Under the pieces are notes generated by a model. The model had not been told where the DNA came from. It searched no databases and saw only the letters and a program-made list of their open reading frames with translations. A stretch of 64,000 nucleotides of DNA from Methylomicrobium sp035916875 (GTDB lineage: Bacteria > Pseudomonadota > Gammaproteobacteria > Methylococcales > Methylomonadaceae): contig NZ_JAXUHN010000076.1 in the NCBI RefSeq assembly GCF_035916875.1, positions 1 to 64,000 of the forward strand. Direction: 5' to 3'. Position numbers and translations under genes: made by a program. Below, one piece after another: positions 52,854 to 62,077 of this stretch (its first letter is position 1; each line of letters opens with the position of its first letter).

Positions 52854-53633
52854 TTGAACAAGCTTAATGACCGCGACCTTCTGGAAGCGAACCGGAATTT
52901 CTATGAACCCCTCTGGCGTGATGCCCGACTGGTTGAACCGGAGCGTTACAACACCTGGCCATTGATCAGCCCACTGGTAGCCAGGGCGACTCGTCGCCTG
53001 GAAGTGGCGCCTGGGTTACGGCCACGGTTGCCCGTTGACGGCACCGCTTTTGTCGACATCAGTATGAATGCGTTGACAAAACTGGCCGCCTGCGGAGGGA
53101 GGCCGGTGCTGGCCCCGATTGGCAGATTGCCCTTTGCCGACAGAACCTTTGATTTGTTGTGTGCCCTCGATATTATCGAACACGTGGATGATGATCGGAG
53201 GGCCATGGCGGAGTTGGCTCGTGTCGCCACCATGGGCGCGACCTTGTTGCTGTCAACGCCGCTGCATCCCGAGATGTGGACGCCTTTTGACGATTTCGTC
53301 GGCCATCGACGGCGCTATGAACCGAAGCAGATCCAGACGCTGTTGCAGCACCATGGCTTTACCATAGAACGGAGTGCCGTCTTCGGCATGCAGCCCAGTT
53401 CCTCATGGCTGCTGGATCTCGGTATGTGGTTTTTGACGCATCGCAGAGAGAAAGCCATGAAGTGGTATAACCGGGTCATGCCGTATACAATGCGTTTGCA
53501 GAAACCCCTCCAGCTTCATGAAGGCCTGATCAATACGGATGGGGTAGGCGAGATCCTACTCGTCTGCAGCAAGCGTGTGGCCTCCGGTGATACTCGCCCA
53601 AAGTGCGGTCAAATGAGCTTCCGCGCTGGGTAG
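52854..53633 (+). CDS. Class I SAM-dependent methyltransferase
   Basis: 259 residues from a TTG at 52854; no in-frame ATG upstream. Motif I is RLEVAPGLRPRLP, a variant of ExGxGxG, followed by FVDISMNALTKLAACGG and the motif IV region FDLLCALDIIEHVDDDRRAM, then LSTPLHPEMWTPFDDFVGHR RRYEP, a lid pattern seen in Methyltransf_11-type enzymes acting on lipids or glycans. The C-terminus includes QPSSSWLLDLGMWFLTHRR, possibly membrane-associating. Substrate unknown. No operon partner. Confidence 0.8.
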   Translation: MNKLNDRDLLEANRNFYEPLWRDARLVEPERYNTWPLISPLVARATRRLEVAPGLRPRLPVDGTAFVDISMNALTKLAACGGRPVLAPIGRLPFADRTFDLLCALDIIEHVDDDRRAMAELARVATMGATLLLSTPLHPEMWTPFDDFVGHRRRYEPKQIQTLLQHHGFTIERSAVFGMQPSSSWLLDLGMWFLTHRREKAMKWYNRVMPYTMRLQKPLQLHEGLINTDGVGEILLVCSKRVASGDTRPKCGQMSFRAG

Positions 53634-53996
53634 TCTCGCACACGGGGCGAACCTTAACGTCATGAAGGAAACCAAAGTAACGTCTTAGGATTTTATCAAC
53701 AATAACTTCCCGATATAATGCTGGTTCCCAACGTCAACATTGGGACGAAATCCTTAATCCATGTGAGCCAGGAAAGTCTGTTAAGCCTTCAGCAAACCAT
53801 CGGTACCGTGCCAAAACATTTCCCCATATCCAAAGTCCACCGGAAAAAGCTGGAATTACGCTAGTTCCAACCCAGCCCATAAGCTTCTGAACTTTAATGG
53901 CTGCGATGACATCATATTTTCCAGTTAGCGAAACCTCCAACATGGCTGTTCAGGGCGGTTGGCTGTGTTTAACGTTAGACGGGAGGAGGACTCTGT
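53634..53996. other. Intergenic region upstream of the hemolysin III gene
   Basis: About 360 bp. A minus-strand frame at 53734-53943 (begins MLEVSLTGKY) has no ribosome site and no family and is not called. The end TTTAACGTTAGACGG resembles half of an integron attC core but lacks a partner. Confidence 0.35.
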
Positions 53997-54653
53997 ATGC
54001 GTAGATTATTTTCAGCGCCGGTGCGTGATCAATCGCAACAGGAAGAAATCGCGAACAGCGTCAGCCATGGTCTTGGACTGGTCGCGGCCCTGTTGGGAGC
54101 ACCGTTTCTGATCAGGCATGCGGCACGCCACGGCAATTCAGAATTCATGATCGGCGCGAGCCTCTTCGCATCGACCATGGTGCTGCTTTATCTTCTCTCG
54201 ACCTTCTATCATGCTTTACCGATAGGGAGAGCCAAGCGCGTATTTCGCGCATTCGAGCAAGGTGTGATCTTCATCTTCATCGCCAGCACCTATACACCGT
54301 TCACACTTGGGGTTCTTCACGGCACTTGGGGCTGGACGCTTCTCAGCCTTATTTGGGGGCTTGCAACGATCGGGGTTGCACTGGTGGTATTCGATAAAAT
54401 GTCCCATCCAATGGTCCCTACCGGTATTTATCTGCTCATGGGATGGCTGATCGTAATCGCATTCGATCCCTTGTTTGCGTTTGTGCCACAAACCGGCGTG
54501 CTCTTGCTGATTGCGGGAGGCGTGGCTTACACCGTAGGCGTAGCTTTTCTGGCAATCGATTCTCACCTGCGGTATGGGCATTTAATATGGCACTTGTGCG
54601 TTATCGCGGGTAGTACATGCCATTACTTCGCGGTGCTTTGGTACGCAGCCTAA
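53997..54653 (+). CDS. trhA: Hemolysin III/TrhA-family membrane protein
   Basis: 218 residues, seven membrane helices. Family signatures: EIANSVSHGLGLVAALLG at the N-terminus, LLYLLSTFYHAL, FIFIASTYTPFTL, and the closing HLIWHLCVIAGSTCHYFAV. The conserved Ser, His and Asp residues match the PAQR/hemolysin III fold, whose members are membrane hydrolase-like proteins or lipid-homeostasis regulators (E. coli YqfA/TrhA). GGAGG precedes the ATG. Single gene. Confidence 0.9.
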   Translation: MRRLFSAPVRDQSQQEEIANSVSHGLGLVAALLGAPFLIRHAARHGNSEFMIGASLFASTMVLLYLLSTFYHALPIGRAKRVFRAFEQGVIFIFIASTYTPFTLGVLHGTWGWTLLSLIWGLATIGVALVVFDKMSHPMVPTGIYLLMGWLIVIAFDPLFAFVPQTGVLLLIAGGVAYTVGVAFLAIDSHLRYGHLIWHLCVIAGSTCHYFAVLWYAA

Positions 54654-54927
54654 CACTGACTCTGGCGCTGCGGTGTCATGCCGGATTCAACTGTTATGAC
54701 ACATCCGCCGGCGTGCGACTGGGGAGCTTTATGAAGATAAGCCTTAAATGATAATCTTTATCCACTGAATTTATTGGATGATAGGATTGTCGTAGCCAGG
54801 TAACAATTTGTTAAGTTCCACATTCTTGCCGTAAACACGGACGGCAGCGAGGTCAGCATCACGGCCGTTCTGGTATGCCGGGCATATCAAAACCCGCTCA
54901 TTCTCTGAAATTCGAGGAATTAGAATT

Positions 54928-55539
54928 ATGAAGCCATCACAATTTCGTCCGTCTACCGGATTATCCATCTGCACATCGCTCCTGGCGTGGGCATGCTTAG
55001 CTCCAGTGCATGCGCAGGAAACCGAAATCCCTCTCGAGACTCAAAAGAAGCAGATCGAACTCGATAGAAAACAGCTCGATCTGGATAAGAAGCAGTTGGA
55101 GTTGCAACGCAAGCAATTGCAGATCGAGGAATCCGCTCGCAAGGAGCTTCAGCTGAAGGAAACAGAAAAAGCCGTCACCATGAAACTCGAAGGCGACGTG
55201 GTTTTTGATTTCGGTAAAGCCGAGATCAAGTCCAAGGCGGAGCAGACTCTCGACAAGGTCGGAACAGTGATCGCACAGTTCCCCGAGGGCAAGGTGCTCA
55301 TCGAAGGATACACCGATTCCAAAGGCTCGCAGAGAGTAAACCTCGATCTTTCAAAACGGCGCGCCGAGGCGGTGAAAGACTGGCTGGTTAAAAAGAAAGG
55401 CGTTGCCGAATCGATCATCACGACCGCCGGCTTCGGTGAGACGAAGCCCGTTGCGCCGAACACCAACCCCGACGGTAGCGACAACCCGCAAGGTCGACAG
55501 CAGAATCGGCGCGTCGAAATCACGGTCGAAAAGAATTGA
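54928..55539 (+). CDS. OmpA-family protein with coiled-coil stalk
   Basis: 203 residues. Signal peptide to about residue 29 (PVHAQ). Residues 35-75 are a heptad coiled coil (KKQIELDRKQLDLDKKQLEL). Residues 85-203 are an OmpA_C peptidoglycan-binding domain: VVFDFGKAEIKSKAEQTLD, VLIEGYTDSKGSQRVNLDLS, KRRAEAVKDWL, AGFGETKPVAPNTNPDG and the closing QNRRVEITVEKN, with the Asp and Arg that contact diaminopimelate. No lipobox, so a periplasmic, peptidoglycan-bound protein is expected. AGGA precedes the ATG. Confidence 0.9.
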   Translation: MKPSQFRPSTGLSICTSLLAWACLAPVHAQETEIPLETQKKQIELDRKQLDLDKKQLELQRKQLQIEESARKELQLKETEKAVTMKLEGDVVFDFGKAEIKSKAEQTLDKVGTVIAQFPEGKVLIEGYTDSKGSQRVNLDLSKRRAEAVKDWLVKKKGVAESIITTAGFGETKPVAPNTNPDGSDNPQGRQQNRRVEITVEKN

Positions 55540-55664
55540 GCGAAATTTATGTAGGTGTCGAGCCACACGAGGCGCCAAACGCGTCATGGCGGAAGCAGTT
55601 GACGTGCGGGCGGTAAGCAAGGAAGAGCGTTGCTCACCCTAACTGACTTACGCCACTTTGTTAA

Positions 55665-55883
55665 TTACGGTTTTTGTTTTTTGAAGATTTGGGGCAAATC
55701 CAACAAGGGTTTGCTTGAATAAACTTGATCTATCAAATTTTTAAACCAGTAGGGACGAAATAGCAAAATATATAGGGCAGTTAAAGTCGTAATGGGTACC
55801 GGTTGAATTTCGATTAAAGCGAGAAGCAGCAAGCCAACTAGGCACAAAAAGCGGATAACGTAATATTTTTTTAGAGGGGGCAT
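55665..55883 (-). CDS. Small membrane protein
   Basis: 72 residues. Basic N-terminus, two hydrophobic segments (VIRFLCLVGLLLLALIEI and ITTLTALYILLFRPYW) and a polar tail ending KKQKP. Positive residues are placed as expected for a double-pass inner-membrane protein. No strong ribosome site and no named family. It follows the convergent shc and ompA-type genes, and its composition differs from shadows in the area. Confidence 0.5.
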   Translation of the reverse strand: MPPLKKYYVIRFLCLVGLLLLALIEIQPVPITTLTALYILLFRPYWFKNLIDQVYSSKPLLDLPQIFKKQKP

Positions 55884-56029
55884 TTCGAGTTTTCTTAAAG
55901 TTGGTAGGGGTACGTTTTATCGGTCCCACCCTCTTTACACATTGGACCGTATAACAAGTCGTATAGGGTTTCCGTCTATCATCCCTGATTGCCACTTTCT
56001 CGGCAATAAATTCTGGAATTCTTTCCGTG

Positions 56030-57998
56030 TCAGAAGAGAAACAGGCGCTTGCGCTCGTTACGGTAGCGGCCAAGCGCCCAGAGCGGAAAAAATTTATCGT
56101 AACCGTGGTATCTCAGATAAAAAACCTTGGGAAAGCCCGGAGCATTGGAGCCATCGTCTTTCCAGAACCCATCGGCCTGCTGGTTTGTGAGCAGATAGTT
56201 CACTCCGCTCTCGACTTCATGGCAGTCAGCCTCACCTGCCGAGAGTAACGCCAGGAGGGCAAGAGCGGTATGGAATGCCGTACTGGTATGGAATTGGCTG
56301 CGGAATTTTGGATAGCCGTAACTGTAATTATCCTCGCCAGCCACCGTCAGGACGTTGTTTGGCTTTTAACCAGGCGACGGCTTTGCGAATGCCGGGGTCG
56401 TTCTTGGGCACGCCTGCGCTTTCAAAACCGGTCAGAACCGACCAGGTGCCGTAAATATAATTTGTGCCCCAGCGACCGAACCAGGAGCCATCCGTTTCCT
56501 GCTCGCTGCGCAAGTAAGCTATGCATTTGTCGATGGTCGCCCGGTATTCCGGATGCCGGTTTAAAAGCTTGCCCAGCAGCATGATAGAGCGACCGCTGAC
56601 ATCGGCGGTGGGCGGGTCGATCAGGGCTTCGTGGTCGGCAAACGGTATCTGGTTGAGATAGGCATGAATGTTGTCGGCGTCATAAGCACCATAGCCGCCA
56701 TTGCTGGATTGCATACCGGCGATCCAGGCGCCGGCGCGCTCGATATTTCCGGCAAACTTCCGGTCGCCGGCCTGAACCATGGCAAAGGCAACCACCGCCG
56801 TATCATCGGCGTCGGGGTAATAGCTGTTGCCAAACTGGAAAGCCCAGCCACCGCCCGGCAGGCTGGGACGCTGGATTTGCCAGTCGCCCGCTTCATCCTT
56901 TAACTGCTTGCCTGCCAGCCAGCGCAGTGCCGATTTAAGCGCTTGTTGGGTGCGTGGATCACGTTCGTTGCGGTCGACTTCCTGCAAGGCCAAAGCAGCG
57001 AGGCCGGTATCCCAGACGGGAGAAACACAGGGCTGGCAATAGGCAATATCCTTCTTGATAATCAGCAACCGGTCGATGGCCGCTCTGGCGATCCGCCGCC
57101 GTTCATTGTCGGGAGTGAGCCCCAAGTAATCCATGGCCTCGTACGCGTTGACCATGGCCGTGAAAATCCCCCCCAGACCATAGTAACCATTCAATCTGGC
57201 CATGAACCAGTCACGCGCCTTGACGGTAGCCTTGCGGCGGACGAAAGCGGGTATCAAAGGCTCCAGTAAGCGCCCCATGCGCTCGCCGGCCAGAATAGCC
57301 TTGCCTAGCGGCGTTTTGACGTGGAAAAAATAATACTTTTCCTTATCCGGCGGGGTAATGAACAATTCACCGATTCCTATTTTGTGGGGATTACGGGCCT
57401 TGACCTTATAGGTACAGAGGATGGACAACGGAACGATCACGGTGCGCGACCAGTACGATACTTTGTCGATATGAAACGGAAACCACTTGGGCAGCAGCAT
57501 GATTTCCACCGGAATGAAGGGGACCCCGCGCCAAGGGATTTGCTCGAACATAGCCAGCATGATGCGAGTGAACACATTGGCCTTGGCCGCGCCGCCCCGG
57601 GCGAGTATCCACTCGCGTGCCTTGACCATATGCACGGCTTGCACGGAGTCGCCGGCCATTTTCATCGCGTAATAGGCTTTGATGGTGCAACTGATGTCAC
57701 CCGCGCCGCCTTTAAAAAGAGCATAACTGCCGTCCGCGCCTTGTTGTGCGCGAAGATAATTGGCAATCTTGGCCTGAAGCGCTTCGTTGATTTCGTCCAT
57801 GTAATGCATCATCAGGATGTACTCGGAAGGTATCGTGCAATCCGCTTCCAGTTCGAACACCCAATAACCTTCTTCGTTTTGCAGGGCGAGGAGTTGCGCG
57901 CTGGCTCGGACAATCGCGCCGTCAAGTTTTGCGGGTGATACAAAGGTGCCGGTGAAGCCTTGCTTTGAACCTGAAAGTGAAGAAGTCTCTTTTAACAT
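56030..57998 (-). CDS. shc: Squalene-hopene cyclase, frameshifted
   Basis: Start at 57998, 19 bp after the debranching enzyme stop, with AGGGA upstream; the frame continues to 58070 only over that gene. The first 556 codons end early at 56328 with DGGWRG; the remaining C-terminus continues in another frame to 56030 (EDNYSYGYPKFRSQFHTSTA, LWALGRYRNERKR). Together about 655 residues, the normal Shc length. The catalytic DxDDTA box is intact (YYPDADDTAVVAF), and several QW repeats are visible (DGSWFGRWGTNY). The break at about 56337 reads as two missing bases in a GGCTGG-GG run. Cyclises squalene to hopene for hopanoid membranes. Either inactivated or a sequencing error. Confidence 0.88.
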
Positions 57999-58017
57999 GG
58001 CTTGTATTTCCCTGTTC

Positions 58018-60126
58018 TCACTTTTTTGCTTGCTGTTCTCGTTGGTTATACTCATCCGACTTGGATTCAACCCTTTTGTGGTTTTCAGCCACCTTCACCC
58101 AGGCGCGCAGGATCTCCGCTACGCTCCATGCCTGAGCGATACAGCCGCGCGGAGTGAATAAGCCTTCAGCATCGAAAACTTCGCTGACGGAGCCGATGCA
58201 GGCTTCATGCAAATGCCTCGCCAATAATTGATCAAGGAAGTCGCGCGCGTCTTTTCGCTGTTCGGGATAAACGCGTAACCAGGCATCGATGTAGGGTCCC
58301 AGCAACCATGGCCAGACCGTGCCTTGATGATAAGAGGCATCGCGGGCGCGAAGGTCGCCCTGGTAAACGGCTTTATAGTCGGGATGATCCGGTGACAAAG
58401 TCCTCAGCCCCACCGGCGTCAACAGCCGGTCTTTGATAGTCTGAAAGACGGATTGCCAATGCGCCTGATCCAATACCGGATGGGATAGCGATAAAGCGAA
58501 CACTTGATTGGGTCGGCATGCCGGGTCGTTTTCACCGCGTTCACCGTCGACCACATCATACAGGTATCCTGTCCCAGCATTCCAAAACCGTTGATTAAAG
58601 CTAAGCCGGGTGACATCGGCGCGCTTTGCAATCTCGATCGCGCCTATGCTTAAGTTTTCCTCCAGCAGCCATTTTTCCATCAGGCGCAGCGCGTTGTACC
58701 ACAAAGCGTTGATTTCAACCGCTTTGCCGCGACGCGGGGTAACGACCCAATCGCCTAGTTTGGCATCCATCCAGGTCAACGCGTAACGCGGATCGCCCTG
58801 AACCAGCAGACCGTCGCCGGGATCGCAATGAATGCCGAAGCGAGTGCCCCGAATGTGATGGTCAATGATATCCAACAGTTTGGGCAGCAATTCCTTGAGC
58901 AACCCCCGATCTCCGGTATGCTTGAGATAACGCTCCAGCGCATGGAAAAACCAGAGCGTCGCATCGGCGGTGTAATACACGCCTTCGCTTTCACCTTCCG
59001 GGAACAAGTTGGGAATCAGGCCGTCACGCAGATGATGGGCAAAAGTCCGCAGAATATGGCCCGCCTCGATATGCCGTCCTGTCGTCAAGGTCAGACCTTC
59101 GAGGCTGATCATGGTGTCCCGCCCCCAATCGGTAAACCAGTGATAACCGGCGATTATGGTTCGCACATCGCCGCCGGTTGCACAGATACGGGACGTTTCG
59201 ACAACCCGCTCGGTCGGCGCGATAATAAACTGATCGGCTGCCAGCACCAACTGCTTGGCCAGGCCTTTAGCCAATTCCGGACGCGCCGCCGCCAGTAAAC
59301 GTCGACGCCGTTCCAGTTCGGCCTGAAATGTTTCCGCGGGAGACAGCGACATGGTGCTTTCCCGGCTTTCCGAAGAAGCGATCAAGGTGACATCTTTCCC
59401 GGCCGCAAGATCAACGCGAAAATAGCCGGGGCTCCATAGATTGCCCTGGGCTTCATAGCCTCTTTGTCCTTCAATACGGTAAAGAATGTCGCTAAAGCGT
59501 TTGGCTTCAATCGTGAATGCCGGGTTCTCGCCATCGACGTAAAGCCGTAAGGGCGGAATTGAAAACCCATGAATTTCAAGACGTCCGGCAGAGGCTTTAA
59601 GATCGTAGGAATCCATCGGAAACCCTTCGGCCAAAGAAGCCTCATGACGGCGAAAATGCACGGCCAAGCGAATCTTGAGCCGTACCGGCCCTGTTCCTGA
59701 AATCAGGCGGTACCGCACAAGAACCGTATTGCTCATATAAGGCATCATGATCCATTTTTCAATCACATGGTTTGCCAGTTCATAGCGCCATACCGGCAAG
59801 CCGGATTCCAGGCGAAATTCGCGCAGACTGGACATGCCGTATAAATCGAGCGCTCCGCCCGCCAATTCGATGCCGCCTATTTTCTGGCTGCTGCCATCGG
59901 GAAACCGAACCAACTCACTGAGTTGATTGAGCATCACGTAGCGGCCTCGAGGGTCGGAAAGCGCGGCGGTTAAAAGGCTGTGGAAACGGCGGGTGGGTAC
60001 GCCCGAGATCGTTCCGGACGCATAACCGCCAAGACCGTTGGTGACCAACCATTCGCGTGTTAGCAACGCTTCCTGTTCGGCAAGATCCCCTGTCCAATAC
60101 GTTCGAATCACAATATCACTGTTCAT
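58018..60126 (-). CDS. Amylo-alpha-1,6-glucosidase (glycogen debranching enzyme, GH133-like)
   Basis: 702 residues from the ATG at 60126 (AGGAGA upstream), overlapping the treZ end by 11 bp; the longer frame to 60273 is discarded. N-terminal sandwich domain with TREWLVTNGLGGYASGTISG and RRFHSLLTAAL, then the (alpha/alpha)6 catalytic domain: GYHWFTDWGRDTMISLEGL, YYTADATLWFFHALERYL, ALTWMDAKLGDWVVTPR, and ARDASYHQGTVWPWLLGPY. Removes alpha-1,6 branches from glycogen, feeding linear chains to treY. Third gene of the operon treY-treZ-agl-shc. Confidence 0.92.
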   Translation of the reverse strand: MNSDIVIRTYWTGDLAEQEALLTREWLVTNGLGGYASGTISGVPTRRFHSLLTAALSDPRGRYVMLNQLSELVRFPDGSSQKIGGIELAGGALDLYGMSSLREFRLESGLPVWRYELANHVIEKWIMMPYMSNTVLVRYRLISGTGPVRLKIRLAVHFRRHEASLAEGFPMDSYDLKASAGRLEIHGFSIPPLRLYVDGENPAFTIEAKRFSDILYRIEGQRGYEAQGNLWSPGYFRVDLAAGKDVTLIASSESRESTMSLSPAETFQAELERRRRLLAAARPELAKGLAKQLVLAADQFIIAPTERVVETSRICATGGDVRTIIAGYHWFTDWGRDTMISLEGLTLTTGRHIEAGHILRTFAHHLRDGLIPNLFPEGESEGVYYTADATLWFFHALERYLKHTGDRGLLKELLPKLLDIIDHHIRGTRFGIHCDPGDGLLVQGDPRYALTWMDAKLGDWVVTPRRGKAVEINALWYNALRLMEKWLLEENLSIGAIEIAKRADVTRLSFNQRFWNAGTGYLYDVVDGERGENDPACRPNQVFALSLSHPVLDQAHWQSVFQTIKDRLLTPVGLRTLSPDHPDYKAVYQGDLRARDASYHQGTVWPWLLGPYIDAWLRVYPEQRKDARDFLDQLLARHLHEACIGSVSEVFDAEGLFTPRGCIAQAWSVAEILRAWVKVAENHKRVESKSDEYNQREQQAKK

Positions 60127-62068
60127 GATCAACACTCTCCTTTGCCGGCTTAACAGGATGCAGCACCACAGCGGATTCGCCTTGAAGATACCAATTGCCT
60201 TGCAGGGGCCAGGGCGGCATGCCCATGCCGCCGTAACGAGGATCGTCGCTGAACCACATCGCATCCCAAACACAATCCTTCGGCGGAGCCAATAGCGGTT
60301 CCGGCGCCGGAACCAGATGAAGATCCCGGCTCAGGTTAACCAATAAAAGACGGTCGTCACCCGGATTTTCTCCGAAAAAACGTATCACCCAGGCATCCGG
60401 GCTTAACACGGCCCCATCAATACGATGGCTTTGCCGGCTGGCCTGAAATACTGGATCATTGCGGCGCAGGCGTAACAAATCGCAGTGTAAGGCATAGGCT
60501 TCCTTATGCAGATTGCGTTCATTCAAGTCCAGTTTTGAATGGGTAAACGTTTGCGGGTCACCCGGATCCGGCAGTCTGGCCTGCATTTCGGGCGTTGCTA
60601 AGGCACGAAATTGGGCCAGAGACTCAGCGCGCCCTCGCGCCACCCAATGGGCGATTTCAGCTTTATGGTCGGCAAAATAAAAGAACGGACTGGTGGCGGC
60701 AAACTCCTGGCCTTGAAACAACATAGGCGTCTGCGGAGCCAATAAGAACAGAGCGGTCAAAGCCCGGTAGCGGTTAGGGCTGGTCAATGAGTGGATGCGT
60801 TTGCCGCTGCCTGAATTGGCCAATTGGTCGTGATTTTGGATGAAGTTGACATACTTGGCCGGAGGCATATCCAGCCCCGGGGTTCCGCGCGTATGGTTTT
60901 GCCATGAGTACCATTGCCCCTGATACAAAAAACCTCGCTTAAATGTGGAGACAAATTCCTGAGCGTGCCCCCGGTAATCGCTATAGTAGGCGTCTGCACG
61001 CCCTGTCATCGCGACCATGGCGGTATGATGAAAATCGTCGTTCCATAACGCGTCCAGGCCGAAGCCTCCGTGTTCGAGAGGCAAAAACAACTTTGCATCC
61101 TGCGGCTCATTCTCGCCGACAATAAAGGTCTTGCGTGGAGCCCCTGCGCTACGCACTGCCTGTACGATGGCGGCGATAATATGTTCAGCGGAGCAGTCAT
61201 AAATTTGCTGGGTTGCATCAAGCCGTAGTCCGTCAAGGTGGAACTCTTGAATCCAATACGCGCTATTGGCGAGCACATGCTCACGTACTGCGCCCGAGTT
61301 CGGCCCGTCAAAATTTAGCGGATCACCCCAATCGCACTGATAGCGAGTAGAAAAGTAATCGCTGGAGAATTTCCCCAGAAAATTGCCATCCGGGCCCAAA
61401 TGATTGAATACCACATCCAGAATGACGCCGAGACCCACGGCATGAGCCTGGTTAACGAAATAGCGAAATTCGTCCGGGGTTCCATATAGCCGTGTCGGCG
61501 CGAACCAATTGACACCGTCGTAACCCCAGCCGTACCGACCCGGAAAATCGGCCACCGGCATGATCTCCAGCACCGTCACGCCCAATGCTGCCAGCTCAGG
61601 CAGTTCTTTGGCCGCCGTGACCCAATTGCCTTCATGAGTAAACGTGCCGATATGCATCTCATAAATGACCTGGCCTTGGGCTTCGATTCCCGTCCAGGCC
61701 GTGTCCGTCCAGTCGAACGTTGAAGCATCGACCACTTGCGACGGTCCATGCGGACCCTGGGGTTGAAAACGCGAGGCGGGATCAGGGTACGGTTGCGGGT
61801 CATCATCCAGCAGGTAGCGGTACACGCTTCCTATGCAAGCCTCTTGCACAATGACAGAAAAATAACCGTTGCCTTCACTTTGCAACTCAATTTCGGTCGG
61901 CGGATGGGGAGGATCAACATCTTCAGCCTGGGAAAGAATGACCAGTTTCACTGTCTTTCTTTCAGGTGCCCAGACACGAAAATGCACACCTTTTTCGGGC
62001 ACTCGCTCCGCCCCAATAGGAAATCGGCGGCCATTGACTAATTCTGTGGTTATCTGTTCGCTCATCAT
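60116..62068 (-). CDS. treZ: Malto-oligosyltrehalose trehalohydrolase
   Basis: 650 residues. CBM48-like N-terminus (GVHFRVWAPERKTVKLVI) and a GH13 barrel: EMHIGTFTHEGNW, GYDGVNWFAPTRLYGTPDEF, LDVVFNHLGPDGN, the catalytic Asp in LDGLRLDATQQI, the catalytic Glu in FIVGENEPQD, and FIQNHDQLAN. Releases trehalose from maltooligosyl-trehalose made by TreY. Starts 9 bp after the treY stop; two in-frame ATGs (62068, 62065) follow GAGGAATAATA. Overlaps the debranching enzyme start. Confidence 0.94.
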   Translation of the reverse strand: MMSEQITTELVNGRRFPIGAERVPEKGVHFRVWAPERKTVKLVILSQAEDVDPPHPPTEIELQSEGNGYFSVIVQEACIGSVYRYLLDDDPQPYPDPASRFQPQGPHGPSQVVDASTFDWTDTAWTGIEAQGQVIYEMHIGTFTHEGNWVTAAKELPELAALGVTVLEIMPVADFPGRYGWGYDGVNWFAPTRLYGTPDEFRYFVNQAHAVGLGVILDVVFNHLGPDGNFLGKFSSDYFSTRYQCDWGDPLNFDGPNSGAVREHVLANSAYWIQEFHLDGLRLDATQQIYDCSAEHIIAAIVQAVRSAGAPRKTFIVGENEPQDAKLFLPLEHGGFGLDALWNDDFHHTAMVAMTGRADAYYSDYRGHAQEFVSTFKRGFLYQGQWYSWQNHTRGTPGLDMPPAKYVNFIQNHDQLANSGSGKRIHSLTSPNRYRALTALFLLAPQTPMLFQGQEFAATSPFFYFADHKAEIAHWVARGRAESLAQFRALATPEMQARLPDPGDPQTFTHSKLDLNERNLHKEAYALHCDLLRLRRNDPVFQASRQSHRIDGAVLSPDAWVIRFFGENPGDDRLLLVNLSRDLHLVPAPEPLLAPPKDCVWDAMWFSDDPRYGGMGMPPWPLQGNWYLQGESAVVLHPVKPAKESVDHEQ

Positions 62069-62077
62069 TATTATTCC

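Noticed and set aside
53734..53943. 69-residue minus-strand frame before trhA
   Set aside because: Reads partly like protein, but there is no Shine-Dalgarno, no family and no partner; left uncalled.
53976..54700. Integron attC-like core motifs (GTTAGAC at about 53979, GCCTAAC at about 54649) around trhA
   Set aside because: The halves do not form a complete attC with paired inner boxes, and there is no integrase or cassette array.
54771..54974. 67-residue minus-strand frame before the OmpA-type gene
   Set aside because: Its start lies inside the OmpA-type coding region, and it would cover that gene's promoter and ribosome site.
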